The notes under the pieces: generated by a model | The model's database searches: none | Told to the model about the DNA's origin: nothing | What the model saw: only the letters and a program-made list of their open reading frames with translations | Assembly: GCF_028389875.1 (NCBI RefSeq) | Contig: NC_084682.1 | Span: 7,636,001 to 7,700,000, forward strand | From: Rhea pennata | Lineage: Eukaryota; Chordata; Aves; Rheiformes; Rheidae | DNA: 64,000 nucleotides | Direction of reading: 5' to 3' | Position numbers and translations under genes: made by a program | In this document: one piece after another, positions 59,527-64,000 of the stretch | Layout of the letters: each line of letters begins with the position of its first letter | Position numbering within the stretch: the stretch's first letter is position 1

Positions 59527-62500
59527 CAGATTTTTCATGTTTGTTTTTATGTAAAATAGTAGAGTTGTGGGGAACAGATGGCACCAGGGCGGCTCAATTT
59601 CTTGCACACAAAATCCTAATTCAGTTTCTTGCTGTCCAAGATGTGCATTTTGTGTGTGTGTGTTTTTTTTTCTTTTCTTTTTTTTAAAAAAAATCTCACT
59701 GTGGTTGTTTTCCCATATGCATTCAAAATACACATAGAAAAGAACATGCTGTAACAACACTGGTTTTTCAAGATATTCTAAATTTTCAGTTTGTCAGAAT
59801 ATCCAGTCAACAAACTCAGATTATGATGTTAGCTGTCCAAAATTTCCCCAATAAAGGGAAAATATTCATAAACAGGCAAGTTATGTTTAAGATTAAATCT
59901 CAAGTTTTCCAAGTTATTTGCAAGATTAAATTTCAACCTAAAGGACATTCAGAATGAACTTTTGAAATATTAGCCGAAGTATCAAAGTTAAAGTCCAGGC
60001 TTCCTATCCAGGAATGGTTGGGGTTGGTATGAAGGGTGGAACAAACCTTTCTAGGCTTAAATTAGGGAGCAGAACTAAGTCTTGACAAAATAAGATTAAT
60101 TTCACTGACCTTTTTCTTGCTTCTTTTGTTCAAGTTTATTTTTCTTAGCTTGCAGTTTCTTCTCTTTTAACTTCTGACTATCAAGAGAAAAAAAGTCTCT
60201 CAACATTTTAATGCTTCTACACATTCTAATCACGTAGTGATAAAGGACATATTGGAGGCATTTTGGAAAAAAACAGAAAAAACAGACTTGAGAAGAGAAG
60301 TTCAAATTAAATTTGGTCTCAACTAAAAATTCAGTGCGGACAAATTTAGACACAAGATCAACAGAAACTTTTATATGTAGTTTTTTGTCCAATGGAAACT
60401 TTTTTTAAAGTCTATTCCTTGACATGTCTGCAATGAAAACTACGTAACACACAACAATCTCCAGGAACAAAAATGAAACTAACTCTATGTTTTAACTACT
60501 CGACCTAACAAATAAGAAAAAGGAAATAGTGCCAAGAATCTGGACTGCTGAAATTGAACACAGAAGAAAAAATTAAGTCATCACCAGTAACATATACTCT
60601 AACTGAAAAAATAATGCATTATGCATTGATTTTTCTTAGTCAACATGATGGGTGCATTGGGTAACATCAGGGATGAGGGGTGATTTCAGTTCCTATGACC
60701 AGTTCTGTTTGCCTGGCGAAGGTAACAAGGCACGCCAACTGCAGGCACAGGGCAGAACCACCTGCAGTTTGTGCCCCCGCTCAATACCTTGAGTGAATTC
60801 TCTAGAAACAGAGAGCCAGCTACCATACCTGTTACCTGGGCCTGAAGAGAATGGGTGGTGAGGGAGGTCAGAGAGGCTCCTACTGGCTGCCGCCATTTGG
60901 TACCATTAGACTACTCTACAGAAGAGGGTGGGGAAACGAGGAGTTAAATTGTTCAGGCAAAATTTGCTGCTTGAATAGCTGTTCTCCACCTCAGCAAGGG
61001 AAAAGGCAGCAGGCCAGATCTGACTTGCTGGCCATCTGTTGGACCACATTAAATGAAAGCAAAATGGTAACAGTGTTTTTGTTGTGTAGGTTTGTGCTAA
61101 CATACCACTGAGTCACTTTGTACAGGCCTTTAAGAATAAACTTTAAGCCACAAGATGTGAAACCCTGACTTTCAAAGAGGCAAGAAGGAAGCTGCCCATG
61201 GTTAGCACCTCTGAAAGACCCAAGCCATAATACCTTGCTGTTTCTAGAAGTTATGATTGTCACAGAGTATGAAATTTCAATTCCTCCATTACAATTCTCA
61301 GACCATTTCTTGAGAGCATCAATCTCTGTAACTACTGTTTCACTTTGGCTAAAACATGAGAGTGAAGCATTTTATATTTCTTAATGTTTCCATGCAATTT
61401 AGTAGATCTGACCTGGCAGACGTATCACTGAGATAGGCAGAAGTAGCTGCTGCTGCTAACAATATTGCCTTTCGAGTATTCACAGACAAACTATGAACTG
61501 GACTAGTCATATCGATGTACAGACAACAGTATCCTGCGAGGCCCATCACACACTGCTAGCACAAACCTGTACTTGCAACCGTGATGCAGCAACTATTTTT
61601 GCACTTAAAACTTCTTGATGTCAGATATTACAGACATTTCTTGAAGCCAGATGTACATACAAACATATGTAACAGATACACAATAAAGTATGTTGCAGCC
61701 TACACCAGCGTCAGTAAGAAATGCTTCCATAGTCAAAGTTTTCCTGCTAGCAATGGCACTGAAAATAAATCACCCCAACAAAACCTGTCAAGCTTATAGC
61801 TGCCTTTAGGAACTACATAATGATATAAACAAAATTAATTTCCACAGCCAGACTTCTCAGGTGATAGATGTGGACGCAGAATGATAGTATTTATCCAAAG
61901 TACATAGCTACAGATCAGGTGCACATCAGGAGGGCTCTATGTCAAGCCTCCTGGGAACAACCTGCCCTTACCGCTTCCTTCTGCGTTTTGCTGTTTGCTC
62001 TTCCGCAATCATCTTATTCCTCTCCAGTTTCTTCTGGAATTCCTCATCTAGTTTTTGCTGTAATTGATCACATGTTACACTTTGGTCACAACCTAAATTA
62101 AAGTACTTCTTTCCAAAGTATTTTCTTTTAGGGAGAAGTATTCTAGCAAAATACAGAAGGGAGCTTTGCCAGATTTTGTCCAGCTTCTTTTTTTAACACT
62201 TAACCCATGCTCCAAGGGATGACTTCTATACAGATAGCATTTTTTATCTGTAGTCTGGACCAAACGTTAAAGATTTATGAGTGAGGAATCCTCACAAAAA
62301 AAAAAAAAAAAAAAAAAAAAGGAGGAACTTTAGGCTTCTAAGAATACTCCAGTAAAAACAATAGAATAATTTGAGTATAAAGCAATAAAATAATTTGAGA
62401 GACATAAACATTAACACAGGAATCAAAGGACTCATCTTGCAAAGACGGAGTATAAGAGCACAAGTCTTTGAAAAAGATGCTATTCTACTACTGGATTAAA

Positions 62501-62978
62501 CTTAGAGAGATTTGGACTCTGTGTACACGCACTTCCTTTGATTCTGTCTATGCAAAGTAAGTAATACTAGGGATTTAATTTCATTATCAGAGACATTTCT
62601 ACTAGTTTTTAAAGCATTTCTAATCCAGCATGAGAAATAGAACATTCTTTTTCTGTCTTACTGGGCCTTAGATAGGGCCACCACTGAACAGAGAAGATAG
62701 AGTGTGCCTGATAGAAAGCACCAAACATATCACGTATTCCTACACCGTCTTCCTCTGATAAGAGGTGGTTTGTAACTGAATTCTATGCACATGATTTTAA
62801 AAGAAAAAAAAAGAAAGAAAAAGTAATGAATACCAAGTGGCCAGAATAAAAACAATTGTAAGAAGAGGCCTGCTGACCTTCTCAGCCATGGCATCCATGA
62901 AATCTTGCCTCTGGTACTCTCGCCGACGAAGATGCCGGTACACGTGAAACTCCCCACTGCCAGCTCCAGCACTGGAAC
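57623..62978 (-). CDS. PRKRIP1: PRKR-interacting protein 1, last four coding exons (5' part outside window)
   Basis: Coding exons in transcript order are 62878-62978, 61972-62057, 60110-60177 and 57623-57738, with consistent phases. They encode about 122 C-terminal residues of a protein of roughly 185 in mammals. The sequence begins [20 protein letters not shown], continues MDAMAEK / [27 protein letters not shown] / [20 protein letters not shown], and finishes with an acidic tail ending [10 protein letters not shown] and a TGA stop. PRKRIP1 binds double-stranded RNA and the kinase PKR, and its long helix spans the catalytically remodelled (C*) spliceosome. The middle two exons form that charged helix. 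The N-terminal exons lie right of 64000. The tail has one extra Gly compared with the mammalian FTMGR end. Confidence 0.96.
57753..57953. repeat. ~101-bp tandem duplication in the last PRKRIP1 intron
   Basis: Copies at 57753-57853 and 57854-57953 share agtatgaa, ggtaacata, ttgttaag, cacaaca and aggtc at the same spacing. Identity is roughly three quarters, so it is an old duplication. It begins only about 15 bp upstream of the last exon, so it overlaps that exon's polypyrimidine/branch region. Confidence 0.75.
59493..59524. repeat. (GA)16 microsatellite in PRKRIP1 intron
   Basis: Uninterrupted run of sixteen GA dinucleotides. Confidence 0.95.
62296..62320. repeat. Poly-A tract (A25) in PRKRIP1 intron
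   Basis: Twenty-five uninterrupted A. No retroposed body is recognisable on the 5' side, so it is listed as a simple repeat. Confidence 0.9.
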
Positions 62979-64000
62979 CTACAATAAAAAAGGGTTAGTC
63001 TGCTAGAAAATAATACATACTAGATGTTCACAGACGACTATAGCTAGGTGCTGAGGAGCAGGACATACTAAAGGCCATTGCAGGATGAAAATCTACTGGA
63101 AATAAATAACAGCATATAGAGCATGTAACCAGTTTTTATAAGCTCAAACCACTTGCAATCAAAAGCCGAAGTGAGGTGCAAAACCACACACTTACGGTTC
63201 ACTACAGCTTTTACTGGTCAATGCAAGTATCAAAACATCAGCTACCTCCTTAAGGATAACTCAGACTTTGCAGAACATCCAGACAGTAAAAGAACTACAA
63301 AAATCAAACTCATATCCCATTTTCTTCTAGATAGAGGCCAACTAAAATATCCTACTGAGGCTGTTTCTCACCTATTTTCACATCTCATATAAAAGTGAAG
63401 GTCAACAGAAAGGTGAGAAAACCTGTCACCTTACATTTTCGCATGCAAGATGAATACCGCTGACAGTTTTTTGTTTTGTTTTCTTTTGTTTTTTAAAGAG
63501 CAGATCCCTACAGCTCTGTCTTCCTGGCATTAATCTGCATGTTAGCCACATAGAAATTTTTCATTCAACATTATACTCCATTCCCTCCTTGTCTCCTGAG
63601 CCATTTCTCAATGCAAGTCACATGTGTGTGTGCAAATATATGCTTAAAAAAAGACATCTAATACTTAAAACACAGAAGCTGGGACTGCAACAGGGGTGCT
63701 CTTAACTATCAATACAGTCCGAACACCTCAAGTGTTACCGGATAAACAACCCAGTCCTGCTCCAGCACATGCCAAAGCTATTTGGAAATGCCACAAGGGA
63801 ACTACAATACGCAGAACAGTTTATTCAAAACTGTATATAACCTTTAGTCCAAGATAAATTATTCTGAAAGAAGAACAAATCTTCTAAAAAGAATCATTAA
63901 TAAAGACAAAGATCACAAATAAAGAACTTACACATGCAGATACAATTTATACCACAAATAGTAAAATTAATCCAGCAACCTTGTCCCCACAGATAAAACT
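62979..64000 (-). other. PRKRIP1 intron reaching the window edge
   Basis: The next upstream PRKRIP1 exon (expected to encode the EFVRDVMG region) is not visible in this kilobase, so the intron continues past 64000. I see no other feature here. Confidence 0.6.

Noticed and set aside
62296-62320. Poly-A tract considered as the tail of a processed pseudogene or LINE
   Set aside because: No gene-like or element-like body and no target-site duplication seen beside it.

Overview
The window is vertebrate nuclear DNA, most likely from a bird or close sauropsid. Genes are spliced with GT-AG introns, no mammalian SINEs or LINEs are visible, simple repeats are sparse, and the left end is very GC-rich with short introns, like an avian microchromosome. 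The gene order UPK3B - RASA4 - POLR2J - LRWD1 - ALKBH4 - ORAI2 - PRKRIP1 matches the conserved block around human 7q22.1. The organism call is inference; the gene calls rest on reading each exon and checking splice sites and phase.

Layout. 1-1684 (+) holds the last five coding exons of a uroplakin-3B family gene. A GC-rich spacer with minisatellites follows. 4499-14687 (+) is RASA4/CAPRI, 20 coding exons and 808 codons. Only about 390 bp beyond its polyA signal, after a promoter packed with CRE and ETS sites, comes POLR2J (15099-16468, +, 117 aa). At about 15.4-15.7 kb the sequence changes from very GC-rich to ordinary AT-richer DNA. LRWD1 (17127-31925, -, 15 coding exons, 752 aa) converges on POLR2J. 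A CpG island at about 32.8-34.1 kb is the shared divergent promoter of LRWD1 and ALKBH4 (33731-35790, +, 312 aa).

35.9-41.2 kb lies between the convergent ends of ALKBH4 and ORAI2. It is mostly featureless but contains an isolated CpG-rich block (39.06-40.85 kb) with a 253-codon open frame that I do not recognise. ORAI2 (-, 257 aa, two coding exons at 49.5-49.7 and 43.2-43.7 kb) has its promoter island at 53.4-54.5 kb and a likely 46-nt non-coding exon at 52.3 kb. A pair of ~300-bp inverted repeats flanks its start-codon exon. From 57.6 kb to the right edge are the last four exons of PRKRIP1 (-).

The genes form no single pathway: urothelial membrane plaque (UPK3B), Ca2+-dependent Ras inactivation (RASA4), RNA polymerase II assembly (POLR2J), replication origin and heterochromatin (LRWD1), demethylation (ALKBH4), store-operated Ca2+ entry (ORAI2), and pre-mRNA splicing (PRKRIP1). 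No RNA genes, CRISPR arrays, complete mobile elements or viral fossils were recognised. The most unusual observations are the inverted repeats around the ORAI2 start exon, the CpG/open-frame block between ALKBH4 and ORAI2, a predicted ORAI2 uORF exon, and the 66-bp minisatellite before RASA4.
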